A stretch of 64,000 nucleotides of DNA, from positions 248,001 to 312,000 of the forward strand of contig JAPEHQ010000016.1 of the NCBI GenBank assembly GCA_027405735.1, written 5' to 3'. The DNA is from Mucor racemosus. Lineage: Eukaryota > Mucoromycota > Mucoromycetes > Mucorales > Mucoraceae. A program made the position numbers and the translations under genes. This document shows, piece by piece, positions 48,581 to 60,201 of the stretch. Position 1 is the stretch's first letter, and the number at the start of each line of letters is the position of its first letter. The notes under the pieces are model-generated. The model had not been told where the DNA came from. It made no database searches and was given only the letters and a program-made list of their open reading frames with translations.

Positions 48581-49531
48581 ATGCATCGTAAGCAATCAAA
48601 AGCAACTCAGGAAAGACATGATCGTATGTTGAATGAACTTTATAAAATCCTTGGAAATGATCGGTGTGCTGACTGCACTGCTAGAAGTAAAAAAAAAAAA
48701 AAAGTTTATAAATGTTGTGGGGATGCTCATAAATAATCAAAAATAGATCCTCGTTGGGCTTCGCATTCTCTTGGTGTATTTCTATGTATTCGATGTGCAA
48801 GTTTACATAGAAAAATGGGAACACATATATCAAAAGTTAAATCATGTAGTATGGATTGTTGGACATTGGCAGAATTACAAAATATGAAAAACCTGGGTGG
48901 CAATTCATTTATTAACAAACAAATAAATCCAAATGCAAGCAGTAATTTACCTATTGCATTAGATGATGATCAGTAAGTTGATTCAGGTGGTATTTGTTAT
49001 TGGAATAATTAAATTTTTATCTAGTATTATGGAGAGCTTTATTAGAGATAAATGGGAAAGAAAACGTTTTGCTGTTAGTAGTAGTCTTAGTACTCCTGCA
49101 GCATCACAAGAAGATTTGGTATTATTATCTACACCTTCTCTAAGTAGTACAAATAGTTCGCTTGTATCATCACCTATTCCACAACAACAACAACAAGTAT
49201 TCGCCGGCCGAAATGTTGTAGAAAATTCAAGCAGCAGCAATCCTTTCCTAATTAATCCATTTATTGCTAATTTTGAAGGTACTACTAAATTAATATTATA
49301 AGATGAGGTGATTTCCTTTTGATTTTTAAACTCTTATTGTATAAACATATAGTAACACAAGTTCAAACACAAGAATCAATTCACCATCATCAACATGTCA
49401 TAAGTACTACATCAACATTTCCTACCACTAATGTTGCATTGACAACAAATCCATTTTTACTGCAACAAAAGCCATCGAGTGCAAGCATTCAATACTCGAT
49501 GAACAATCCGTTTATTCATAACCCTTTTTAA
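48581..49531 (+). CDS. ArfGAP, SMAP/Age2-like
   Basis: Four exons (48581-48686, 48747-48972, 49025-49278, 49353-49531) give 254 residues. The ArfGAP zinc finger is intact: C29-x2-C32-x16-C49-x2-C52 followed by the catalytic Arg in SLHRKMG (Arg57). The segment MESFIRDKWERKRF closes the GAP domain. The C-terminal half is disordered, Ser/Gln-rich, and carries repeated NPF words (SNPFLINPF, TNPFLL, NNPFIHNPF). NPF motifs bind EH-domain endocytic proteins, so the protein probably stimulates Arf GTP hydrolysis at endosomal or trans-Golgi sites. The promoter region is shared head-to-head (210 bp) with the CoA-racemase gene. Confidence 0.92.
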
Positions 49532-49720
49532 TAAAATAATCATGCGTTTCTATTGCTTTTTATAGAGATGTTTGTGCAAATATGTCTTATATTTTTCTAT
49601 GGTTCCTATTTAATTAACACTCCGTATTTAAGCTGTAAAAGTTTTTTTCCATGTTTCTTTGCTTCCTTCTCTTTTTCTCTTTTTTCCTTTACGTTTTCTT
49701 GATCAATTGGCAAGAAAATC

Positions 49721-52700
49721 ATGTCAAATCCAATCACTGATACAGCAGAATACTTTGCAGAGAAAGAACGTAATAAAAATACCAAACCAAATCTACGTAT
49801 ATTCCCATCTCAAGACCAACAAGCATCACCAAGTAATTTAAATCTACAAGACCTTTTATCCCCAGAATCCCCAGAAAGTCGACAACCTTCAGCTCCTCAA
49901 CATCATAATCTAAGTGATTTTGATCCAAAAGCCCAGTGGCAAAAAGTGCTTAAACGGCTACCAAATCGACATGCAAATAAAAGCGAAAATGACGATGACA
50001 CATCTTCTGCAAGCTCTTCAGATGATGATCAACATGGAAGTGATAAAGATGCTTATGAGATGAATCGTTTTGGAAGGCCCTATCGACAAAAAAGAAATAA
50101 ACATAAAAATCAACAATATAATGATCAAGATGATGTTTTGCCTGATACAAACGATATTAGTGAAAAAGGAGAAAATAACGTAGAACCTCCTACAGAAGAG
50201 GAACAAAAGAATGATAATTATTTTGCAAAACCATTTGATGAAAGTGGTAGTGGCAGTAATATATCCAGTAAATCTACGGCTGAGGCCCCGATAGCGCCTA
50301 CTTTGGATGCTGTTGTGGAAGAGGAAAAACACAATATCAAGAAAAAGCAAAAGCAAGCTCCCAGTAGCAGCCATATGAGTAGTGGAAGTAGTAGCGACAG
50401 TGATGAAAGCCCTAACGAGGATATTTCACCTATAAATCAAGCTGATTTAACACCAACATCACCAGATGATGGTAGAGCAAAAAAGCATTGGGGCAAAACA
50501 TTAGATAAAGTACGACTTATTGCCAACTTGCATACGTTACCTCATCAACCAAAAACAGTAGTAAATTCAACATCTTCTTTAGCGCCCTATTATCCGCCAT
50601 TGTTTGATCCAGTATTTATTGCATTATCTAAAGATCAACATGGACATCCCTGGGTAATGACACATTTTTTCAACTTTTTTACTACATATAATATTAATAT
50701 TTTCTCTGTTTTAAATGTTGTTTCCATAGCCACCTGTTTTACTTCCTTTTTTAAAAGTAAGAGTAACCTCGCCATTAAAAAAAATTAGAAATTAACATGT
50801 AGTTATTTAGGTTGCAATTACAGATTCTGAACTATTAACTCAAGGTATTAATCAATGGATATTTCGGATCGAATTACAATATGGTGATATAAAATGGGTG
50901 ATTAGAAGAACAATCGCAGAATTTGTTAGTTTGCATTACACACTCAAATTTAAATCTAGTTTAAGCGATGCAGTACCTAGTCCACCAAGCTTTCCAAGTC
51001 AACTTCAATCTTGGCTTAATTCTGCAAAAGGTACCATTGTTTTAGATCATGGCGAGACATATGAAGGCGAGAAATATATGATTGCACTTAAACGACGAAA
51101 AGCCCTGACGAAATATTTACGACGATTGCTAATCCGAGCACATATGATGGCAAATTATGATATTTGTGAATTTTTGGAAATTTCAGCAGTTAGTATTGTC
51201 GAGGATATGGGTTGGAAAGGCAAAGAAGGATTTTTGGAAAACAAGGTCAATTTTGTGATACCCAGATTATGCCATATCATCAAACCTCATTTATGGAACA
51301 AGCAATGGGCCATTTTGAGAGATTCCTATATAGCATTCATTTCAGAAGTAGCTTCAACTCGTATCAATGATGTTTTCTTATTTGATAAATCATTGATTGT
51401 ACAAAACAAGAAACCTGGTATTTTAGGAAAATATCACAACCATATTACAATGGAAAACCAATTTAGAAGAATCGAAATCAAGGGAAGTCGACGTGAAATC
51501 GAAGAATGGATGGAGAGTATTCAAAGAGTATTAAATGATAGTCCATGGGTCAAGAATCAACGATTTGGTTCATTTGCCCCTATAAGACACAACTCAAAGA
51601 TTCGTTGGTTTGTTGATGGTGAAGATCATTTTAATGCAGTTGGCGAAGCGATTCTTTCAGCTAAATCAGAAATTTATATTGCTGATTGGTGGTTATCACC
51701 TGAATTATACCTTAGAAGACCACCAGAAAAGAATGAAGAATTTAGATTGGATCGTTTATTAAAGCGTAAAGCAGAAGAAGGTGTCAAGATTTATATTGTT
51801 GTTTACAAGGAAATGGCTGTTGCTTTAACTATTAATTCTGCACATACAAAGTTATGGTTACAAGGATTACACAAGAATATCATTGGTTAGTTGCATATAA
51901 AATAACTGACAGATTCCTGTACTGAAATTTAAAAATTATAGTTGTACGACATCCTGATCATCGCTCTATTGATAATAATATACTCTTTTGGTCCCATCAT
52001 GAGGTAAAAAGGTTATATTAGCAATTGAATCAACACATGTCTAAAAAGTATTTCATTAGAAAATTGTTGTTGTCGATAATCGTTTGGCATTTTTAGGTGG
52101 TCTTGATTTATGTTGGGGGTAAAAAAAAAAAAAAAAAAAAAAAACTAATGCATCTGATAAGAAAGTATACTAATATTCTTTTAGTCGTTATGATTCTCAA
52201 TCTCATCGATTAACCGATTATCCGGCAGAAGGTCATACAGACGAAGTATTTCCTGGTCAAGATTATTCTAATCCTCGTGTTAAAGATTTCTTAAGCGGTA
52301 AGTTGTTTTGCATTATTAGATCATATATACGTTCTTTTATATATATATATATATAATATACTAAACTTTTTTTTTATTAGTTGCACAGTATGATTTAACC
52401 CTTGTAGATCGAAATGTTACACCACGTATGCCTTGGCATGATATGACAGTTGGTATGGTTGGCCCTGTTGCTCGCGATGTTGCTCGTCATTTCATACAAA
52501 GATGGAATTTCCTTAAAGCAAGTAAAGGAATGCATCGTCCTACTGTTCCGTTTTTAATGCCTAAAGGTGAATATGTAGCTGCTCGTGATGAATCTGCATT
52601 TAAAGGCACTTGTCGAGTACAAATGTTGAGAAGTTCTGCTCAATGGAGTTCTGGTATTGAACGTGAGCATTCAATTTATAACGCTTATATGGAATGTATT

Positions 52701-54067
52701 AGTAAATCGAAGCATTTTGTATATATCGAAAATCAATTCTTTAGTAAGTTTACAGGTATTTAGAATGCTTTAATATACTTACTCACCATTTGTTTATAGT
52801 CAGTGCTACTACTCAAGATAAACTATTAAGAAACAAAATTGCTCAAGCATTAGTTGAACGTATCAAACGTGCTCATGCCAAAGGAGAAAACTACAAGGTA
52901 TTCATCATGATTCCTTTAATTCCTGCTTTTGAAGGTGACCTAGCTACAAAAGATGCTGCTGCTGCTCGTAATGTTATGCATTTTCAATATATTACCATTT
53001 CTCGTGGTGGCAATTCCATCATGGAGAAATTGAGAGAAGCTGGTATTGAGCCATCTGATTATATTGGCTGGTACAGTTTGCGTAATTGGGATAAATTGGT
53101 TCCTCCTAAAAAGACATCTCCTCATGCTACACCATCACCTAAATCTAAACCTGATGTATCTCCTACTTTATCTAGTGTAGATCCTCTTGCTCCTACCACT
53201 TCTCCCTCGCCAACAGACACTCCTGCTCCATCTGATAAATCTATCTGGGATGATGATGATCGTCAACACTATGTCAGTGAATTGGTTTATATCCATGACA
53301 AAATTTTGATTGTCGATGATCGTATTGTATTAATTGGTTCAGCAAATATCAATGATCGCTCTCAATTAGGGAATCGTGATTCCGAAATTGCAATGTTAAT
53401 TGAAGATACGGATATGGTTCCTTCGTTTATGGACGGCAAAGAGTACAAGGCCGCTAAATTTGCACATTCTTTACGTATGCAATTATTTAAAGAGCATTTA
53501 GGGCTTTTGGATTTTACAAATTGGGAACAATTGATTAGAGGAGAAGCAAAACGCGCACCTAATGTTGATATAGATGAACCTACTGAAACACATCATACCA
53601 ATGAACATACCACAAAAGAAGAAATTCGTATCTTTGAAGCTGCTGGTCCAGACAGGGTATTAGAACACGAGAAAAGATCTGGTGCTAATCCAATTGATTC
53701 TACTGATTTTGGAACAATCGCTGTTCGTTTAGATGCAAAGGCATTAGATCCATTGGCTCCTCATTGTCATCAAGATATTTGGAATGCTACAGCTAAAAAT
53801 AACACCATGATCTACCGAGACCTCTTCCGTTGTGTCCCAGATGATACTGTGCATACTTTTGAACAACATCGTAAATTTTTGCCTGATCCTGCAAAGATTC
53901 CTCATGGTCATGTCGCTGATCCTGATTTACATGGTCGTGAAATTCGTCATCGCTTAGGAAAGGTTCGTGGTCATTTAGTGCAATTCCCATCAGATTATCT
54001 TAAAGATGAAAATATGTTGGGTTCTTTGATCCGTGAAACTGTAACCCCCATGGTCATTTTCACCTAA
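49721..54067 (+). CDS. Phospholipase D1 (PX-PH-PLD, Spo14-like)
   Basis: Eight exons (49721-50653, 50730-50756, 50811-51885, 51942-52003, 52060-52118, 52185-52297, 52381-52743, 52800-54067) encode 1299 residues. A disordered N-terminus of about 290 residues precedes a PX-like region (WIFRIELQYGDIKWVIRRTIAEFVSLH) and a PH-like region. Two complete HKD motifs follow: H698-K700-D705 (HHEKIVVVD) and H1043-K1045-D1050 (IHDKILIVD), with GSANINDRSQLGNRDSE after the second. The enzyme hydrolyses phosphatidylcholine to phosphatidic acid and needs PI(4,5)P2. It acts in secretion and sporulation in yeasts. A Pro/Ser/Thr-rich insert (about 979-1027) separates the catalytic halves. One exon is only 27 bp. 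Confidence 0.95.
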
Positions 54068-54645
54068 AAAAAAAACTATTTATTATCCTACTTTTTATAC
54101 TTGCTTACTTACTTTTTTTTTAATGCATTATTATTCTATTATTTATTTCTGTTTATTATTTCTCTCAATGTCATACCTTTTAACATATCATTAATTAGCA
54201 AGTTGGGATTACCCCGATCGGCCCATTTGGACTGATCTTACTGAAAGAATTTCTCCCTACACAAGATACTTATCAAATAAAAGTTACATTTACCATATGA
54301 AGGGAGTTCCTCTATCCATGATTCTTTTTGTTTGATTTTTTGAAAAAAAGTGGAAAATGGATCATCAGCTATTCATTTTTAAAGGGTGCTTTTCCAAAAA
54401 AAAAAAATCGGTCCAAAATGGGCTGACCTAATCTCTATTTGTCGAAAATTAAATCATAGCAATCACTCTCAAATCAGATCCGCCCTGAATTTGCTTAAAA
54501 GCTTACTTATGTAGCAATGTATGGTCTGCACGTGTGTAAGTTTGTTGTATAAAGGATTCAATATATTATTATATTAAATATAGCATCAACAACCCGAAAA
54601 ATAGGATTGAATTTATTATTTAAAAATAAACAAATGTATAATATT
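54068..54645. other. Convergent 3' spacer between PLD and NUF2
   Basis: No gene is seen. Both flanking genes end here. AATAAA-like signals occur near 54281 and, on the minus strand, near 54610. Confidence 0.35.
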
Positions 54646-56456
54646 TCAATTTGGTTTAGCATATTTTAAAGAGTTTGTATATTGGTCATTTATAATAGAG
54701 AATACTTTTGTGATTTGAGAACGAAGTGATTCAATATACAGTCTTTGTTCGGCGTAGCCTTCATTGCACTAATTATTGGAAGGGCAATTTAGTAATAAAG
54801 AATCAATTATGCATAAAATATTTACCTTTTCCTGCAATTCTTTGATTTGTGCTTCACATTTCTTTCTCTCGTTCATTGCTGATTCCACTTCTTTATTTAT
54901 TATAACATTTTTCTTATCCCAATCCTTAAGATATTGATCAACAGTTTCTCGTTTTTTCTCTCGTTGTTCCATAAGGAATTGGAGTCGGCTGTCTTGAAGG
55001 GCCAAGGATCTAGAGATAGTCTAAATAGCTTGTAAGTTTTATCATTCATATCAACAACTAAAAGGGCCCCCTCCCTCCCCCTCTTCCCAATCCACTTACT
55101 GTAATCTTGGTCGCAAAGTCTTTCTGTAGTTGTGTCAATGCGCTTAGCTCCTTTTTGATGGCCTCATTGGTCTTTTTATGTCTGTTTACATCTCCATGTA
55201 AGTTGTTTACACTCTCTATAGTTTGAATCCATTTTGTCAAATTCTACATGTGCGGATCTGTTAGGGTTAAAAGATAAATGCAAAATGGGAAATTTCCTTA
55301 CGTTATTAAGTGATTTTGTCTCTGAAATAATTTCTTCGAGCTTAGGGATATCCTTTTCCAATGTATTCACTTCTTCTGTATTACTATTAATAACCACTTC
55401 TAACTCTTCAATTTTTGTTTTCATTTCTTCAACATCCCAAGTGTCATACTGCTTTAACTGCTTAACATGCTCAATTGCAGCTAGGATTGTATATTGCAAT
55501 TCTTGCTGTACATATTTACAAACCTTGAGTGCATGTTTACATAATAGTTTTATTTAACTTACCAAAGTATCCTTCATTTGACGTCTTTCGTTTTTATGAA
55601 ACTCAAGATCTGCTAAAATTGCATCACTATCTTTACGCATTTGTCGCATTACTTCCTCCAATTCCTGATTTTTGCTTTCCCATTCCTGAACTTCAACACG
55701 TTCCAATTCTGTTTGCGCTTCAATTTCATGAATCTCTTTGTCCAAGGCGGTTTTTTCAGCATTAAGATTATCACATTGCAATGTCAATTGTTCCTAAATG
55801 TTAACATTAACTTTACTTGAATCAAATGAATTATATAATAAAGCTTCTTACAACTTCTTTTGCTAATGGTTCAAAGCGTTCATATACTGAATCTCTGAAA
55901 AGACTGAAATTCATGAGGGCGCTCAAGATCTTCATTAAACGAGACGGAGAAGGTGATAATATATCGGTTACTTTTATATCAGTAAATTTTAATTGCTTTA
56001 AGAGATATTGCATTTCTCTAAAAACGGGAACTACTTCAGCAATTTCGATACCCAGATCCTTTAATAAACATCAAATTAGTCAAAGAGTTCCTTTACATGA
56101 TCTGATATTGTGCTTTTTTTTCTTACAGGTGAGTCTGCGAATTCTAGTTTTACTTTTTCTCTTTCAATGTATAAGAATTCCATACGATGGGGAACGAGAA
56201 AACTAATTAGAATCTCAAATAGTTGTCGAATTCGGATGGGGTTGGGATGAGTCAGATCTTCTTCATGAGCATGAATGCCCAAGTCTTTCAAGAATCTGAG
56301 CATTTGAGGTACGTCGGCTTGGCGAACTAAATAATCTGGTCCTTCCGGAATATTGCTAGCGCTAGGCAGAATAGATGGACGTTTTGATCTTTCACTGGAT
56401 GTAGCTTTGGATTGTCTGGCTGTTGGTATCTTGGAATTTCCTCTTGATGCTTGCAT
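54646..56456 (-). CDS. NUF2: Kinetochore protein NUF2
   Basis: Seven exons (56456-56127, 56058-55852, 55793-55563, 55505-55302, 55243-55100, 55020-54826, 54768-54646) give 477 residues, close to the usual 440-480. After a basic Ser-rich N-terminal extension of about 45 residues comes the NUF2 calponin-homology domain (MLRFLKDLGIHAHEEDLTHPNP, then LVPHRMEFLYI and LMKILSALMNFSLFRD). The rest is almost continuous coiled coil. NUF2 pairs with NDC80 at kinetochores to bind microtubules. The acceptor of exon 4 is ambiguous: a nearer AG would add six in-frame residues but leave an intron of only 39 bp. I chose the 57-bp intron. Confidence 0.92.
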
Positions 56457-57984
56457 AATTGGGTTTGAAGAATGAAATAAAAAGGGAAAAACTTTCTCTC
56501 TAAAACTGGGTCTGATATTAAGATTCCCGCGCGTCTCGAAAAAACGCGATATGAACCCATTCTGATTACCGAAACTTTATATCTGCTTGTGGTTTGTCTA
56601 AATGTTTTTTTTCTTATTAAATATATCAAGGAAGTTTAGTGCAAAACAAGTATATGAAAGAAAGTTTGTATATATCCTGACCTAAAAAGGAGAACTTTCA
56701 AGAGTTGGGTTGGTACGAAAATGTTTTTAACTAAATAATTGTTGTGCTTATCTAGTATACTTATTCAAATTTATAAACCTAAAATGGATAGCACAACATC
56801 TCTGCAAAATGTTCATATATTTTAGCTTGCCTTTTATTTGTAAAAGACAAATATGTCAAGCATCGAAAATTTGTCTAGTCATTATATGTAAGGTAAAGAT
56901 TCAATTTGTAATGGATATATTTTGTGCCAAATGAAAGGCACTAACATGCATCTCATGTCAGCAAATGTAATGGTAATAAGATAGCCTGCTCAGCAATATC
57001 AATCACAGTGTGGCATTGACAATGCCATTCTCAATTATAGTTGATTCACTTTTCATCGATATAAAAGCTATGCTATGTCTTTCTCTAAATCAGCAACGAC
57101 AATGATGATAATTGTTAAATACGTTTCCCTGTTTTTATAGCAGTTGGAAGTTGATGAACTGTCTCGACCCCTTTCATTGCCTTGCTTTTAAATGCCTTGT
57201 ATCACATATACATATTAGTCAAAATAAATTGATATGCATTTAGAAAGTAAACATGCGCTTTATTAAAATATTGCAATTTCAAAAGCACATGTCTTATTAT
57301 TTTGTAACCAGCTTCGACAAATACAATCTATAGCAGTAAAACTATCAGTAAGTAGTTTTAAATGCTACAGTTATTCAAAATGTACTGTTTCTAGAAATTG
57401 TTTTCGTTACATTACATAATATTAAAAAAATGCGAAAATTCCTAATTTCAACCATTGATATCTCTATTAAGTTTAAAGATTTTTGAGACGATAATATACC
57501 ATGTAAAAGGTACGATTTACAAAATAAAGTTTACATTAATTTCGAAGCCGCTCGATGCATCTGGCATTTTTAGCGTTTAAAAATGAAAATTTGTTGAATG
57601 GCTGGTCGTTTTAATTAATTAAAAAACAGCATTGAGTATCTTTATTTTATATATTTCAACACTGAAGCATGAGCTAAATTCCTGGCTTTTATTTACACGA
57701 CTTCGCTTAGTTCTAGCTGCATTTTTGACAGAGCAATGGTGCATTAGGTTCAAAGAATCTTTTTTTGAAATATGCAAACGGTTATTTAAGCGGCTCCAGG
57801 CTCTTTTCATTACGTCGTCAAGTTCCATGATCTTAATTATAATCTTCATGCTGTGAAGCGTTACACGCTGTTTTTTAACAAGCCAAAAAAAAAGGGGACA
57901 TTCTATTAATACAATGTACATTTACTGTTGCTGTGCATTAAGTGCGGCTTCAAAATTCGAGTTTGAACCATTCCAAGATTGAGG
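56457..57984. other. Gene-free region upstream of NUF2
   Basis: No supported gene. A 100-codon minus-strand frame (57619-57921) has a mixed, protein-like middle part (MELDDVMKRAWSRLNNRL), but no splice partners or recognisable family. It could be a decayed gene piece. Confidence 0.3.
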
Positions 57985-59190
57985 TTTTATTTTTTTGTAT
58001 TCACAAGATAGATCCAATTGAGAGACACTCTGTGCTTTTTGTTTCAACAAAAAAATAATGATTTTTCATCGAGATAATCAAAATAGTAGTTCATATTACA
58101 GCTTAAACCTAGAGTAACTGAGTTCCAAAATCGATTTGACAAATCGATCAAAAATAGATGAAAAATAGATGAAAAAAATCAAATTGTTCAATAGCTCATA
58201 AACTGCAAAGTAAGTTAATCTAGTGCACTAAATAGTTTTTGTACAGGTTTAAATTCTGCATCCACCTAAATAAAAATTAGACAAACATTCCACATTAAAT
58301 TATGCGTAAAATGCAATTGAAATTTTGAAGGTTTTTTGAAGATACACATCACTTTTTATAAGCATATTTAAAATATAATTAATTGAAATAATGCACAAAA
58401 GTATTATCTATCGATCAAGCTATTGTAAAATTTTCTAGCTACATTTTTCGTGGAGAAAACAAGTTTTTTGTCCAATTTTTTTCAAATTCAGGATTTGGGA
58501 TGAGGGTATACAAGGAGAAAATGAAAGCTAGAAATGGAGGTATCTTTTTGTACACATTTTTGAGGATATCTCCACGAAAAATTAATATTTTAAAAAACTC
58601 TAAATTGGATCCGAGAGAGCTTAATGAGCTTAATGACATGAATGTAAAAAAAAAGTTGTTCAATTTAACAAATATTTTGAAACCTACTATAGAAATGTCA
58701 AAAAAAATGAAAAAAATAAAAGTGCTCAAAATTTTTTTATATTAAAATATGTTATAGAGCGCTTTAAAACAAGTAAGTTTTATTATCAAAAATTGTTAGC
58801 ATAGCTTAATTTTTCGTAAAGATATGGAGCCTCAAAGTTTTCAATTTTTAGCAGTGAAATACGCGTAAAAAGCTGAAACATTAGCACTGGAAAATTAATA
58901 ACAACTGCAAAAAACAGGATATTTCCGGATACTTATTTTTGGATTAAAGCTGAACATCTCAGGTACATTGACATATAATTTTTTCTTAGTATTATTTAGT
59001 GAAAAAAAAAGTAAAGCAAGAATGAAAAATGAGACCCAGTTTTGGAGGAAAAAACGGCGAGTTTAACGTGTTTTTGAGTCTTTTGTGAGATATAAAATAA
59101 TCTCAGGAACAGGTAGCATAATGTTACCAGCTTATATCTATTTAATAATGATCCAAGGTATATTTTAAAAAAAATGTTTGGTAATTCAGT
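57985..59190 (+). repeat. Solo copy of the 1.2-kb terminal repeat (longest outer end)
   Basis: Same orientation as 5640-6825. Motif copies lie at 58060-58076 (+), 58565-58583 (-) and 58808-58825 (+). It continues outward past the point where the 5.6-6.8 kb arm stops, matching the window-start arm in 'caggtagcataat' and 'accagcttatat'. It therefore best defines the outer end of the family. No partner repeat is adjacent. Confidence 0.8.
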
Positions 59191-59539
59191 TGGATTTGTT
59201 GATAGTTCTGATTTTTCTGAAAAAAAAAGACATGGAGTGTAGCTTTTGTGGAGCCAGAAATAGTTTTTATGGGGTTTTCTGTCTCTATCAAGTATTTACC
59301 CCTTAAATTGGTGTATCTTTTACCTTAATTAGCTTTTCTTATTTATACATTTTCATACGAGAAATGAGGAATTTAAAGTTGAGATCAGTTCAAAATTCAA
59401 TTTCATGCAAAAAAAAAAAAAAAAATAACATTATTTATTTCCAAAATCTCATCACAAGTTGTAATAAAATTACTATATATTTACAACACGATTTTTCGCA
59501 TGTCAGGTATAAGTTATATATTTATATATATATTCGAGG

Positions 59540-59959
59540 CTATGCATCATCTTGGCTGTTGATATCGCCATTATTTACAAAGTAGCTATTAATTGAGGTG
59601 TATCGATTCATGATTGAACTTCTGAACGGACTATAGTAATGATTATTTGAATTTCCAGTCAAAAACAATGGGCCCATGCCATTGTTAATACTTGTATCAA
59701 TTTTTAGCATTGGTGGCTGTTGCTTTTGTTGATGTTGCTGTTGTTGGCTCTGCTGACTATAAACAATAGGTGGATTCATGCACATTAAGGGTTGCACTTG
59801 ATGATGTTTAATCCTGGGTGCTGTATAAGCAGGAGACGAAGATGAATCCATGGCAAAACAAGAGCGATCATATTCTTTGGAGCTGTGGGTATAACGAATA
59901 GTATTTTGATCTGAAAAGCGAACTCTTTTTTTAATTGTAACATTGCTGTTAAATTTCAT
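59540..59959 (-). CDS. Small fungal protein with RVxF (PP1-docking-like) motif
   Basis: A single exon of 139 codons. It has near its start KKRVRFSD followed by THSSKEYDRS. Many fungal proteins share this 'VRFS...EYDRS' arrangement. KKRVRF fits the RVxF docking motif for protein phosphatase 1 catalytic subunits. The rest is low-complexity, with a Gln-rich stretch and a Tyr/Asn/Ser-rich tail, and no membrane segment. A role as a PP1 regulator is an inference from one short motif. Its small size and low-complexity tail leave some doubt about the 3' extent. It lies 242 bp from the 3' end of the next gene, same strand. Confidence 0.7.
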   Translation of the reverse strand: MKFNSNVTIKKRVRFSDQNTIRYTHSSKEYDRSCFAMDSSSSPAYTAPRIKHHQVQPLMCMNPPIVYSQQSQQQQHQQKQQPPMLKIDTSINNGMGPLFLTGNSNNHYYSPFRSSIMNRYTSINSYFVNNGDINSQDDA

Positions 59960-60201
59960 GTTTTTTTTTGTATAGTATAGTTTGTAACTAATGAAAAGAA
60001 TTCTTTTTTTAAAAAAGAAATAATTGATATTTATATATTACCAGACAATGAACCTCTTTGTTTATTATGCCTATTTTTAAACTATAGGAGAGAAAGCACA
60101 AGCAAATTTACAAAGGCCAAGACTTTTTTTGCACACTAAAAATATGAAATCATAAAAAGGGCTGAAGTTTTTGCTATTTTCATTTTTTATTTTCAAATTG
60201 A

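Noticed and set aside
57619..57921. 100-codon minus-strand frame with a protein-like middle
   Set aside because: No splice partners, no recognisable motif, and it abuts a solo repeat. Kept only as a note in the spacer entry.
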